Positions 27,255 to 35,425 of a stretch of DNA of 38,842 bases are shown piece by piece (the first letter of the stretch is position 1; every line of letters starts with the position of its first letter). Location: the NCBI GenBank assembly GCA_013203805.1, contig JABMPH010000174.1:1-38842 (forward strand), written 5' to 3'. Below the pieces are notes generated by a model. It worked only from the letters and a program-made list of their open reading frames with translations, made no database searches and was not told the origin of the DNA. The position numbers and the translations under genes were made by a program. This stretch comes from Bacteroidota bacterium (GTDB lineage Bacteria; Bacteroidota; Bacteroidia; Bacteroidales; F082).

Positions 27255-28133
27255 TTATTCCAGAATTACTTTTCTGTCCTTCAAATTATATCTATCACCT
27301 TCTTTAAGCATATAGAATATTGCATCCTCATTGGGCAGGTTTTTCAGATCAGAACCTTCAAGCGACCAAAAGCTACCATCATATACAAGCACATAACTAG
27401 CTCCTATCACTTCAAATTCATCTCCTTTTACTACTATCGCTGTATTTTCGTCAATTCCAATGCCAAGTAATTCAGGCTTTTGCATAAGAATGTCGAACAT
27501 ATCAAACTGGCGGTTACGAGCCAATACGTGCTGATCGATTGCAATATTTGTAATGAAACCTAATCCTTCTTCGTGATTACCCAACATAGTTTGATTGTTC
27601 TCTGTATCACCTCTGGCAAGATACGATCCTTGAATTGTAGCTCCTGCAGATGAACCAGCTATTACTCCTCCCCTGTCGAGCAGTTTAAACATTTCATCGT
27701 GTGCCTTAGTACCAAGAAATCCATCGGCTATTCTCCATTGCCTTCCTCCGAGGAAATATAAACCAGTTGCTGTTTTCAATGGCTCAATAAATTCATCAGT
27801 ATTTGCAATGGCAGTATCACGAGTATGCATTATTGTAATATCTTTAAATCCATGGCTTTCAAAACTTTTTTCAATAAAGTAGTATGATGAATCCTGAAGT
27901 AAATAATCATCATCCAATGCAGTTGGGATAACAATAATTTTTGCCGAATCACCACCGGCATATTTTTTAAACTCCATAAAAATAGAAGAATCTAGTTTTC
28001 CTCCTCCAATCACGATTAGTGTTCCGTTTTTGTAACCAGTAGTTATCAATTGACGTCTTTTCATTTGAGCTTGTAATCCAGAACATTGAACAATAAACAG
28101 TGCTCCTATAACTATGTAAAATAAATATTTCAT
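27255..28133 (-). CDS. Secreted cyanophycinase-like S51 hydrolase
   Basis: A 292-residue protein of the peptidase S51/cyanophycinase group. It starts with a signal peptide (MKYLFYIVIGALFIVQCSGL); a Cys near the cleavage point makes a lipoprotein possible. Characteristic elements are GTLIVIGGGKLDSSIF, FLGGRQWRIADGF (the GGxQ motif), the nucleophile elbow GVIAGSSAGATIQG with Ser162, and the later IDQHVLARNRQFDM, whose His is the likely base. Cyanophycinases degrade multi-L-arginyl-poly-L-aspartate; related secreted forms may cut other beta-aspartyl peptides. It lies 13 bases after an exported M1 aminopeptidase, which points to external peptide breakdown. The substrate is not shown by the sequence. 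Confidence 0.88.
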   Translation of the reverse strand: MKYLFYIVIGALFIVQCSGLQAQMKRRQLITTGYKNGTLIVIGGGKLDSSIFMEFKKYAGGDSAKIIVIPTALDDDYLLQDSSYYFIEKSFESHGFKDITIMHTRDTAIANTDEFIEPLKTATGLYFLGGRQWRIADGFLGTKAHDEMFKLLDRGGVIAGSSAGATIQGSYLARGDTENNQTMLGNHEEGLGFITNIAIDQHVLARNRQFDMFDILMQKPELLGIGIDENTAIVVKGDEFEVIGASYVLVYDGSFWSLEGSDLKNLPNEDAIFYMLKEGDRYNLKDRKVILE

Positions 28134-28146
28134 AATGAATTATTTG

Positions 28147-30141
28147 CTATTGTTTCCAGCTTGTCCAAAAATAAGTAAACGAGTTTTTAATTAAACAAGA
28201 TTCATCATACATGAACTCATTTGGCAAAATAAAAGTGTTAACACTTTTCAATTTTAAGGTTTGTTTTTCTGATGTGCCAACAACTCGTAAGCATTCATTA
28301 CCATTAATCATTAAACTAAATGGCATCGTGAAATTACTACCAACATTAATCCAGCTATACGTAAATTCGAAATTACCATATTTGTTACGAAACTCATACT
28401 CCAATATCGGGGGTTCCTTATCATACAGAAATTTATTAAAAAAATCTGTTAAATCCATATTAGTTTCTTCATTTACAAAGTTTATGAAATCGTCGGAAGT
28501 TATAGTCTGGAATTTATGAGCATTATAAAACTTTTTAATTAGGTTAAAAAATAGGGTGTCATTATCGATTATGCATCTCAAATTATTTAACATTGCAGCA
28601 CCTTTATGGTATATGTCGCCCCCAACAAAGGTATTATCATTTACATCACTATTACCTACAACAGGCCAGATATTGAATATCATACTCATGTTGTCAGCTG
28701 TAGCGTTTAGATACTCTTTGTAACCTAACTTCTCTTCCATAAAAAGATGCTCACTGTATGTTGCAAATGCCTCACTAATCCAAGCATCAGCCATATCACT
28801 CATAGTTACTGTATTACCCCACCATTCGTGTGCAAGCTCATGAACTACCAAATAATCATAATCCTTATTCTCATAATTTCTCCTTTTACTTTTCCCATAA
28901 TCACCACCAATAGCAATGGCACTTTGATGCTCCATCCCTTCATAAGGAGATTCAACCATTGCTATTCCATCTTCTTTGTAAGGATATTCCCCAAAAAGTT
29001 TTTCATATACTTCAACAATTTCCTTGGTTTGTTTATAATACTCTTTTGCCAATTTCAAATTATGCGGAAGTACGTAATAATCTATATTATACGATCCATT
29101 TGAATTGATGTATTTTTCGTTAAAATTTACAAAATCCCCCATATAAAAAGTCACACAATAACTGTTTATTGGATAACTAACATGCCACTTGTAATTTGTA
29201 TATTTATTTTCAATAGCATAGGTTGATTGCAAATTGCCATTCGAAATTGCTTGATATTTTGACGGAACCTGAACATTAATTGTCATGGAATCCGGTTTTT
29301 CTGAGAGATGATCCTTGCACGGCCACCACGAACTTGCCCCAAGATGTTCACAGGCTACACCCACCCAATGTTTAGATCTTTTCTTTCCCCACACAAAACC
29401 ACCATTCCAGGGAGGACGTATTGCATTTCTGGGTTTTCCTGAATAACTTATGGTAATCTTATATCTATGATTCGATAGCAGAGGTTTATCAAAATCAATA
29501 AATATCGCATCGTAGTATCTTTCGTAATTCAATTCTTTACCTTCAAATTTAATTGAACTTATTATAAAATTGTCGCTTAAGTCGATTTGAATTTTGTTTG
29601 TACTGGCGAGAGTATTAAAATAGATATTATTATTACCGGATATGCTTTTTGTTTTGGGCATTATTTTCACAGTAAGATCATAATAATATACATCAAAACA
29701 TGTTCTCTCAGGTCGCAATGCTCCTTGTAAAGAATCTCGGATGGTATATTGTTTCTTATAACCATTTTCTGGATAAAGCTTGCCTGTATCATAATAATGC
29801 TCGGTAAATAAATCCACCAAAAACTGATCGGAAATAATTGCTTTTAACCACCCTGTTTCAATTTTGAAGCCAAGTTCAATATACTTTTTAAAATCATCAC
29901 GAGCGCCATATATATCCATCATGTAATACTTTACAAGGCCTCTGGCAAAATATATATCTTCTTCATTAAAATAAACTTCAGCCATTTTATCCATCTTTTG
30001 TATGGCTTTATATGGATCATTATTGGAAAGATCGTAATCAATTTTTTCAATCTGATCATAATAGTTGTGGGTTTCCTGAGCAAAGCCAGCCCAAAATATT
30101 AATGAGAATATTGCAATAAATATGAATTTCAGATGCGACAT
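28147..30141 (-). CDS. Exported M1-family aminopeptidase
   Basis: Zinc aminopeptidase of 664 residues with signal peptide (MSHLKFIFIAIFSLIFWAGF, cleaved near AQE). A short helical region follows at about 25-100, then the M1 beta domain (KSISGNNNIYFNTLA, PPWNGGFVWGKKRSKHWVGV). The catalytic part has the substrate-recognition loop YEGMEHQSAIA (the GxMEN motif reads GMEH), HELAHEWWGN at H434-H438 and the third ligand E457 after 18 residues (DAWISEAFATYSE). These make an active zinc site likely. The C-terminal segment is shorter than in full-length PepN. It is cotranscribed with the cyanophycinase-like gene and separated from the ferritin-like gene by a terminator. Confidence 0.93.
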   Translation of the reverse strand: MSHLKFIFIAIFSLIFWAGFAQETHNYYDQIEKIDYDLSNNDPYKAIQKMDKMAEVYFNEEDIYFARGLVKYYMMDIYGARDDFKKYIELGFKIETGWLKAIISDQFLVDLFTEHYYDTGKLYPENGYKKQYTIRDSLQGALRPERTCFDVYYYDLTVKIMPKTKSISGNNNIYFNTLASTNKIQIDLSDNFIISSIKFEGKELNYERYYDAIFIDFDKPLLSNHRYKITISYSGKPRNAIRPPWNGGFVWGKKRSKHWVGVACEHLGASSWWPCKDHLSEKPDSMTINVQVPSKYQAISNGNLQSTYAIENKYTNYKWHVSYPINSYCVTFYMGDFVNFNEKYINSNGSYNIDYYVLPHNLKLAKEYYKQTKEIVEVYEKLFGEYPYKEDGIAMVESPYEGMEHQSAIAIGGDYGKSKRRNYENKDYDYLVVHELAHEWWGNTVTMSDMADAWISEAFATYSEHLFMEEKLGYKEYLNATADNMSMIFNIWPVVGNSDVNDNTFVGGDIYHKGAAMLNNLRCIIDNDTLFFNLIKKFYNAHKFQTITSDDFINFVNEETNMDLTDFFNKFLYDKEPPILEYEFRNKYGNFEFTYSWINVGSNFTMPFSLMINGNECLRVVGTSEKQTLKLKSVNTFILPNEFMYDESCLIKNSFTYFWTSWKQ

Positions 30142-30173
30142 TAGTTATGCTTTGGAGAAAAGTAAAACAAAAA

Positions 30174-30208
30174 AAAGCCTGACCCATCAACCAGATGAAT
30201 CAGACTTT
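30174..30208 (-). terminator. Terminator after the ferritin-like gene
   Basis: Interrupted stem AAAG-CTGA-CATC pairing with GATG-TCAG-CTTT (30174-30188 with 30194-30208) with small internal mismatches. Read on the minus strand the stem runs directly into eight T residues. Confidence 0.7.
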
Positions 30209-30230
30209 TATATTCATAATTCAATTATCA

Positions 30231-30692
30231 TTAATTTTCCTGCATAACATTATCGTCATATTCAATTTCAAATCTTAATTTATGCTGTGCCTCTTCCATT
30301 GCCAGATATTTGAATAATTTCTTTAGTTCTTCATTATCGGCTATTTCAGCCAAATCAGTATATAATTTATACGCTGCCTTTTCCTTTAACATAGCAACAA
30401 CCAACGATTCCTGATAATCCATATCATCATGAATTTTCTGTTCAACCATATAATCTGAAATTTTTAAATCGGTCACTTTTTTCAACTCAATACCAGATAG
30501 TTTCTTTTCGGCTTTAAGTATCGTCAGTTTATCCCTATGTGATTTTTCTTCGATGATAAACTCCCTGTATGCCAACTTCATGTTTGCATTGCTGGTTCTG
30601 TTGTACAAGTTAGAATAAAAGTTTATTGCCTCCTGCTCTGCATTTATTGCATAATCAAGAATTTCATCGGTTGAGTTAAATTTTTCCATCAT
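30231..30692 (-). CDS. Ferritin-like/rubrerythrin-type diiron protein
   Basis: A 153-residue all-helical protein of the ferritin-like superfamily. The four-helix ligand set is visible: NAEQEAINFY (first helix, Glu19/Glu21), EEKSH (Glu49 and His52), KEKAAYKLY (Glu104) and EEAQH (Glu134 and His137). There is no C-terminal rubredoxin Cys motif, so it is the erythrin-type domain alone, used in this superfamily for peroxide reduction or iron handling. Two consecutive ATG codons at 30692 and 30689 are possible starts. It is divergent from the PAS/LuxR gene; between them lie two adjacent perfect hairpin-like palindromes. The gene is single and ends at a terminator. Confidence 0.87.
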   Translation of the reverse strand: MMEKFNSTDEILDYAINAEQEAINFYSNLYNRTSNANMKLAYREFIIEEKSHRDKLTILKAEKKLSGIELKKVTDLKISDYMVEQKIHDDMDYQESLVVAMLKEKAAYKLYTDLAEIADNEELKKLFKYLAMEEAQHKLRFEIEYDDNVMQEN

Positions 30693-30736
30693 TTAAATTT
30701 ATTGTTGATTTGTTGCTGGTAAAATTAGAAAAAATT

Positions 30737-30772
30737 CGGTTTACAAAGAAACCGTCAGAATTTTAATTCTGA
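30737..30772. promoter_or_regulatory. Adjacent inverted repeats between divergent genes
   Basis: CGGTTT-ACAAAG-AAACCG (30737-30754) is followed with no gap by the perfect palindrome TCAGAATT-TT-AATTCTGA (30755-30772). The second ends 11 bases before the -33 box of the regulator gene, a position suiting an operator. Either could also form an RNA hairpin. Confidence 0.45.
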
Positions 30773-30783
30773 TAATCGAAGGC

Positions 30784-30813
30784 TTGGTGATTTCTGGTTA
30801 ATTACTATATTTA
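30784..30813 (+). promoter_or_regulatory. Candidate promoter of the PAS/LuxR gene
   Basis: TTG (30784-30786), 19 bases, then TATATTTA (30806-30813), one mismatch from TAnnTTTG. The spacing is that expected for Bacteroidota. The ATG at 30846 is 32 bases downstream. Confidence 0.5.
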
Positions 30814-30845
30814 CCCTCTATAATTAATTTTCATTTGGTCTAAAT

Positions 30846-31661
30846 ATGCTATACTCTGAAATTGAGCAATTAAGGGAATCATTAAAGTCGAGGACAAGGC
30901 CTTCAGGAAGTAAGCAAATTGCACCTGAAATTAATGAAATCCTAAAAGGAAACAATGGCACCAATAAATTTATAACTTTATTCGATTACCATGCTGGTAA
31001 ATTTGTATTTCATTACAAGGTTACTGAATTTACAGGATATACTGAAAATGAATTTACAATTCCGGCAATTAATAATTCTCCTCAAAGTCAGTTTCAAATT
31101 ATTCATCCAGATGATATCGAACACAAACGCCGTTATGACTATTTGGTGTTATTCAATTTGATGTCAATGGGTGTCCGGATTACACCATTACATGATAATT
31201 ACGAGATTTTCATGCGTATTGTAACCAGAAATGGAGAAACAAAACGGGTGAACAGGCAATCGTTTATTTATGAAGTTGATGAGGGTGGGATACCATTGTC
31301 ACAATTGGACATTTGGAAAATAATCCCAAACAATACTGAGTATGTCAGCGTAGGGCTTAATTATGAAGGATGGAAAGATGTTTATGATGTTTTTTATGCC
31401 AAAAACAGGTTGTTTTTAGAATTTAATATTACGAACCGACAGGTTGAGATACTGACACTTAAAGCCAAACGACATGATAACACAGCTATTGCTGACTGTT
31501 TACATATTTCCACAAAAACAGTTGAAAATCATATAAATATTCTCAAACATAAAATGAAAGAATTTTGTGAATTCCGATGCCCTTCAGTACAGGTAAAGGA
31601 CTTGAATGATATTATTCATTTTGTTAAGAAATGGGGGATTATTTATTTCGATTTTAACTAA
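30846..31661 (+). CDS. PAS-like sensor with LuxR-type DNA-binding domain
   Basis: Transcription regulator of 271 residues. Residues about 35-160 look like a PAS domain (ITLFDYHAGKFVFHYKVTEF, QIIHPDDIEHKRRYDY, FMRIVTRNGETKRVNRQSFI). The C-terminal 70 residues are a LuxR/FixJ helix-turn-helix (FNITNRQVEILTLKAKRHDN, then AIADCLHISTKTVENHINIL). No receiver domain or kinase is seen, so signal input is presumably a ligand or redox cue at the PAS-like domain. It reads toward the fibre-like gene 79 bases downstream and diverges from the ferritin-like gene, so either may be its target. The start ATG follows the promoter above. Confidence 0.88.
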   Translation: MLYSEIEQLRESLKSRTRPSGSKQIAPEINEILKGNNGTNKFITLFDYHAGKFVFHYKVTEFTGYTENEFTIPAINNSPQSQFQIIHPDDIEHKRRYDYLVLFNLMSMGVRITPLHDNYEIFMRIVTRNGETKRVNRQSFIYEVDEGGIPLSQLDIWKIIPNNTEYVSVGLNYEGWKDVYDVFYAKNRLFLEFNITNRQVEILTLKAKRHDNTAIADCLHISTKTVENHINILKHKMKEFCEFRCPSVQVKDLNDIIHFVKKWGIIYFDFN

Positions 31662-31703
31662 AAGATGGGTGCTTGCACCTAAACCAATTAAATTTTATTA
31701 CTA

Positions 31704-31711
31704 TATTTTTG
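31704..31711 (+). promoter_or_regulatory. -7 box before the fibre-like gene
   Basis: TATTTTTG is an exact TAnnTTTG match 29 bases upstream of the ATG at 31741. No -33 TTG at the usual spacing, so activator dependence is possible. Confidence 0.4.
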
Positions 31712-31740
31712 TAACTCATGAATATGAAATATACAAGGAT

Positions 31741-33687
31741 ATGAATAAAATTTTACTGTTTTGCTTAGCTATTTTGCTAAATTTCCACCTCTTTTCACAA
31801 GAAAGATTTTTTCCGTATGATCTAACCACTAATTACAAGGCTGCTGTTAGTGATAATTCTGGAAACTTATTGACTAATAAAGGAGTAAGTGTTAGGTTTA
31901 CAATTTATAGTGGAGAAACCCAGGTCTTTTCTGAAACCCATAACACTGTTACAGATGCCCACGGAATTATTGTCCTGAAAATGGGTTCAGAAAATACAAT
32001 GGAATGGATGGATATTGACTGGGGGGCAAATCTGACTAAGGTAAAAACTGAATACGATACAGGTTCGGGTTTCATTGATATGGGTACACAACCTTTTGTT
32101 TTTGTACCTTACGCTCAATTTGCACTAAAAGTACAAGATGTTGATTTTACCCAAATATCTAACACTCCCACTTTGCTATCAGGCTATGGTATTACAGATG
32201 CATTAGCAGGGGATGTCGATTTTCTGAAAGTCGGTGGCACAATTAAAGCAACAACTAATGAAGACGATATTTATCATCAGGGCAAACTGGTGCTTGGGAC
32301 ATTGGAAGCCTTAGAAGGTGAATTGACGGTTTTTACCGATACCAAACTATCGAACATTAATGTTATAAATAATAGTACAATTACAGGCGAGCGTATTGGC
32401 ATTACATCTGACCTTTCTGGCGATGGCGGATCTTCACTGATCGGTATCAGGAACACAATTAATAATTCAGGTAATTCATCGCATTATGGAGTATTCAGCC
32501 AACTTGCTGCAAATGGTACATCTGCCCAGACCGGTGCCTTCAATCTTTTGTGGGGACCCGATGGTGGTTTTCAAACTGGTACATCTAATAATATTACCAC
32601 TTCAGGCAATTCAACACACTGTGGAACTTATAATTCAATATATGGTGGAGGTAGTGGCGAACATTATGGCACCTATAATGAACTGTGGTTTACTGGACAG
32701 GGAATTCAATATGGCACCTATAATATGATATCAAATTCGGGTAACAATGCTCATTATGCAGTCAGAAATTTAATTGACGGAAACGGCAGCGGTTCGCATT
32801 TCGGGGTTTACAGCGATTTATCAGGTGAAGGAACAGGAGAGCAATATGGGGCATACCAAACGATTTCAAATTCAGGAGGTGCAGTTCATTATGGAAATTA
32901 CACATCCCTCACGGGAAGCGGTTCCGGCGAAAAATATGGTGTTTATTCCTATGTGCCAACTACAGCTGGCGGCAATCACTATGCCATTTTTGGTATGGCT
33001 GAAAAAGTTGGCAGTTATGCTGGCTATTTTGTAGGTAATACCCTTGTAGGTGGTGACCTGGAAGTAGCAAAAGCATCCGGTAATGTTTTGGCCACCATAT
33101 CTACTTTATCAGGCGAAGCGGGTTTGCAACTCAAAGCTTCAGGAGCAAATTTATCATCAGTTAGTTTTTATTCAAATGACATATTTGGTGGTTCCATCGG
33201 TTTTGACCAAGCCAATAACAGGGTGTATATTTATCATGGAAATAATGTTTTCTTCCAAAACGGCAATATATTACCCGCAGCACATAAATTCGGAGATCTT
33301 GGCGCTGACGGGCAAGCCTGGAATAATATTTACTATGATGATATGTTCAACCAGGGTGCTGCAGCCTTTACCGACAGAATAGTAACCAATGAAATCGTAT
33401 TGCATCCTCCTTTAGCAAAAGAAGATGGCGATTTTGATGCCAGAACAAAAAGGGGGCTAATGGAACTAAACCCCACTTCCCTTCCTGATGGCCTTCATAC
33501 TGAAACTGCTATTATTACAGATGAATTAACAACATATAATTACAAGGCAAACTATGAGCAACAGATTATTATCAATAACCAGACTCAACAAATAGAAGAT
33601 CTAAAACTAACACTATTACAACTAAAATCGACTATTGAAAAACTCTCAGAGACTGTTGAATCCCTAAAAACTAAATCGAATGAATAG
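31741..33687 (+). CDS. Secreted tail-fibre-like protein with thirteen 15-residue repeats
   Basis: Exported protein of 648 residues. The frame is open further upstream, but the ATG at 31741 gives the signal peptide MNKILLFCLAILLNFHLFSQ. Residues about 22-135 form a beta domain common in Bacteroidota surface proteins, ending in GTQPFVFVPYAQFALK. NTPTLLSGYGITDA (141-154) resembles a phage tail-fibre repeat. Residues 219-413 are thirteen units of exactly 15 residues of the form YGxYNxIxxxGxGxH. After YFVGNTLVGGDLEV comes another beta region containing HKFGDLGADGQAWNNIYYDD, and the end (about 605-645) is a coiled coil. This build suggests an elongated, probably trimeric surface fibre. There is no T9SS sorting domain on it; the next gene, overlapping by 8 bases, has one. 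Confidence 0.8.
   Translation: MNKILLFCLAILLNFHLFSQERFFPYDLTTNYKAAVSDNSGNLLTNKGVSVRFTIYSGETQVFSETHNTVTDAHGIIVLKMGSENTMEWMDIDWGANLTKVKTEYDTGSGFIDMGTQPFVFVPYAQFALKVQDVDFTQISNTPTLLSGYGITDALAGDVDFLKVGGTIKATTNEDDIYHQGKLVLGTLEALEGELTVFTDTKLSNINVINNSTITGERIGITSDLSGDGGSSLIGIRNTINNSGNSSHYGVFSQLAANGTSAQTGAFNLLWGPDGGFQTGTSNNITTSGNSTHCGTYNSIYGGGSGEHYGTYNELWFTGQGIQYGTYNMISNSGNNAHYAVRNLIDGNGSGSHFGVYSDLSGEGTGEQYGAYQTISNSGGAVHYGNYTSLTGSGSGEKYGVYSYVPTTAGGNHYAIFGMAEKVGSYAGYFVGNTLVGGDLEVAKASGNVLATISTLSGEAGLQLKASGANLSSVSFYSNDIFGGSIGFDQANNRVYIYHGNNVFFQNGNILPAAHKFGDLGADGQAWNNIYYDDMFNQGAAAFTDRIVTNEIVLHPPLAKEDGDFDARTKRGLMELNPTSLPDGLHTETAIITDELTTYNYKANYEQQIIINNQTQQIEDLKLTLLQLKSTIEKLSETVESLKTKSNE
32395..32979 (+). repeat. 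Thirteen 45-base (15-codon) coding repeats in three-unit super-repeats
   Basis: Residues 219-413 divide without any insertion or deletion into 15-residue units. The final residues show a period of three units: one type ends in NSGNxxH-like, the next two in GxGxH/Q. This gives four 45-residue blocks plus one leading unit. DNA identity between units is low, so the periodicity is kept at protein level. Confidence 0.85.
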
Positions 33688-34159
33688 AGTATTCTTGATT
33701 GCTGCTATATTTATCAGTATAAACCTCACTGCTCAAACCATCATTAAAGAGAGCATTGACAGTGGCGGGGGTGTATTGACCGAGACAGGAGTGAAAATCG
33801 TTCAAACCATCGGCGAAGTTATGATTACTGAAAAAAGCAATGGTAATTTATTGGTTTCAGAAGGTTTTATTACACCTGAAATAGCTAAATCATTGGATGT
33901 TGCAGAATCATATGATGTGTTGCAAGCAATTTTATTCCCCAACCCAACCTCCTCTGGAATAGTAAACATCCAATTACCAGTTCGTCAATCCTATGTTATT
34001 GATGTATTTGATTTGTCGGGCAAAGAGGTTATAAGGAAAGTTACAAGCGAATACAATGTTGTTTTGAATTTCAGTGAACTGCCAAATTCAACGTATGTGG
34101 TAATCATTAAAAGTGAAACAGAAAGGCAAATAAGCATCAGCAAGATTGTGAAAAATTAA
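33680..34159 (+). CDS. Small secreted protein with T9SS type A sorting domain
   Basis: A 159-residue exported protein. Signal peptide MNRVFLIAAIFISINLTAQ is followed by a short beta segment (ESIDSGGGVLTETGVKIVQT, IGEVMITEKSNGNLLVSEGF) of a kind often seen in small Bacteroidota surface proteins. A T9SS type A domain starts at about residue 85: LFPNPTSSG, VFDLSGKEV, SELPNSTYVV and the end ISKIVKN. The gene overlaps the stop of the fibre-like gene by 8 bases (ATGAATAG), so translation is probably coupled. Most of the protein is therefore a sorting module plus a small adaptor, which suggests it anchors or accompanies the fibre. That partnership is inference. Confidence 0.88.
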   Translation: MNRVFLIAAIFISINLTAQTIIKESIDSGGGVLTETGVKIVQTIGEVMITEKSNGNLLVSEGFITPEIAKSLDVAESYDVLQAILFPNPTSSGIVNIQLPVRQSYVIDVFDLSGKEVIRKVTSEYNVVLNFSELPNSTYVVIIKSETERQISISKIVKN

Positions 34160-34199
34160 ATGCCACTTATAATAACAAGATACTCATGGTAAAACATCA

Positions 34200-35093
34200 T
34201 TAATCTTCAACTTTTTCTCTTAATGATTTGAATCCATTTCCAAGTATTTCATTGGAATTAAATACTGTAACGAAAGCCATTGGATCAATTTGATGGATGA
34301 ATTCTTGCAACATCGACATTTCTCGACGGTTAACAGCAGTAAAGATGACTGATTTTTCTTTACCACTATACATTCCTTCACCATTTACCAATGTTCCACC
34401 ACGATTTAAATCATTAACTATTTTATCTCTGATTTCCTGTGTTTTATCCGAAACAATAAAAAGCACCTTGTCATAACTCATACCTTCCAGTATTACATCT
34501 ACTACTTTGCCAGTAATGAATATTACAATTAGTGAGTACAAAGGAATTTTCCAGTCTTTAAAAGCAATAAGTCCAACCAAAACAATTAATGAATCAACAA
34601 TAATCATTAATTGTCCAAGCGGCATTTTCGTATACTTACTTATAATCATTGCAACTATGTCGGAGCCTCCAGAAGTTGCTTTTGCTTTGAATATTAATCC
34701 AAGACCAACGCCAATAAATAACCCACCAAAAATAGAAGATAGGAGAGCATCACCTACAACCAGTGGTTCTACTCCATAAAAATATGTAAGAGTATCCATA
34801 AAAATAGCTGTTGCAAAAAAACCAACAACTGTCTTCATCCCAAAGCGTGGGCCTAGCACTTTAATTCCAATTATTGTTAATGGAATATCAAATACCAATG
34901 CCATTGCGCCAACAGGAGTACCCAACATATAATGTAATACTATTGAAATACCATATACACCCCCGGGTACAATCTTATATGGTGTGATAAATAAAACAAA
35001 ACCCGATGCCATGATGAAGGCGCCAATTAGTATCATACTGTAATTTCTAATCCAGCGTAAGCTAAACAATTTGTCTTTTTGAATAAAGGCCAT
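34200..35093 (-). CDS. YitT-family membrane protein (DUF161 and DUF2179)
   Basis: A 297-residue inner-membrane protein. About six hydrophobic segments between residues 15 and 200 form the DUF161 part (MILIGAFIMASGFVLFITPY, KIVPGGVYGISIVLHYMLGT, KATSGGSDIVAMIISKYT). The last 85 residues are the soluble DUF2179 domain (SYDKVLFIVSDKTQEIRDKI, TLVNGEGMYSGKEKSVIF). The two-domain build and length are those of YitT/YxkD-type proteins, whose transport role and substrate are not settled. It is transcribed alone, divergent from the large Omp28/PKD protein. A -7-like box (35196-35203) lies about 100 bases upstream. Confidence 0.93.
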   Translation of the reverse strand: MAFIQKDKLFSLRWIRNYSMILIGAFIMASGFVLFITPYKIVPGGVYGISIVLHYMLGTPVGAMALVFDIPLTIIGIKVLGPRFGMKTVVGFFATAIFMDTLTYFYGVEPLVVGDALLSSIFGGLFIGVGLGLIFKAKATSGGSDIVAMIISKYTKMPLGQLMIIVDSLIVLVGLIAFKDWKIPLYSLIVIFITGKVVDVILEGMSYDKVLFIVSDKTQEIRDKIVNDLNRGGTLVNGEGMYSGKEKSVIFTAVNRREMSMLQEFIHQIDPMAFVTVFNSNEILGNGFKSLREKVED

Positions 35094-35195
35094 AACTTAA
35101 TTTTTTATTGCTATTTTCAGTTGCCATAACCAAATGTTTTACACCTGAATATCAGCTAGTTTATATTACAAAATCATATGTAATTTAAGAGCGCG

Positions 35196-35203
35196 CAAAA
35201 GTA
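35196..35203 (-). promoter_or_regulatory. Candidate -7 box of the YitT-family gene
   Basis: Reads TACTTTTG followed by CG on the minus strand, an exact TAnnTTTG match, leaving a leader of roughly 95 bases. No -33 box at the usual spacing. Confidence 0.35.
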
Positions 35204-35336
35204 TATTTTTTAATCAAATGATATGGGTTTATTAGAATAATATTTTGTTATAAAAAACAACGTTTCACAATCACAGGTTGTCTGCTATTTGTAATGGATA
35301 ATTCCAATTAAATAATAATCCTTATATGTTAAATTC

Positions 35337-35367
35337 TTGTTAAAAAACAATTTTATTATTAGCTTTG
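35337..35367 (+). promoter_or_regulatory. Bacteroidota-type promoter of the Omp28/PKD protein
   Basis: TTG (35337-35339), 20 bases, then TAGCTTTG (35360-35367), an exact -7 match with canonical spacing. The start codon is 58 bases downstream. This is the best-formed promoter in the window. Confidence 0.65.
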
Positions 35368-35425
35368 CCCAACGTAGTTATACCAAATATTACATATATC
35401 ATTAATAATTATCAAAACTAATACT

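Larger units (their letters stand above)
35094..35425. other. 332-base divergent promoter region
   Basis: No gene. On the minus strand a TACTTTTG box (35196-35203) could serve the YitT gene. On the plus strand a well-formed promoter for the next gene lies at 35337-35367. Otherwise AT-rich, with GCGCGC at 35191-35196 the only GC patch. Confidence 0.6.

Noticed and set aside
31671..31682. GGTGC/GCACC inverted repeat after the regulator gene as a terminator
   Set aside because: Only five pairs with a two-base loop and no T tract immediately after it.
31606..31740. N-terminal extension of the fibre-like protein overlapping the regulator gene
   Set aside because: The extension precedes a clear signal peptide at the ATG at 31741, covers the promoter box and overlaps the regulator's end in another frame.
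32486..32728. Alternative frame inside the repeat region
   Set aside because: Open only because the 15-codon repeats lack stops in that frame; Met/Ile-rich and without a start context.
32395..32979. Possible CRISPR or minisatellite array
   Set aside because: The 45-base period is coding; units differ strongly at DNA level, have no spacers and preserve a protein pattern.
31606..33687. Prophage or phage-tail-like contractile system suggested by the tail-fibre-like segment
   Set aside because: The protein has a Sec signal peptide, and there are no tail tube, sheath, baseplate, terminase or integrase genes nearby.
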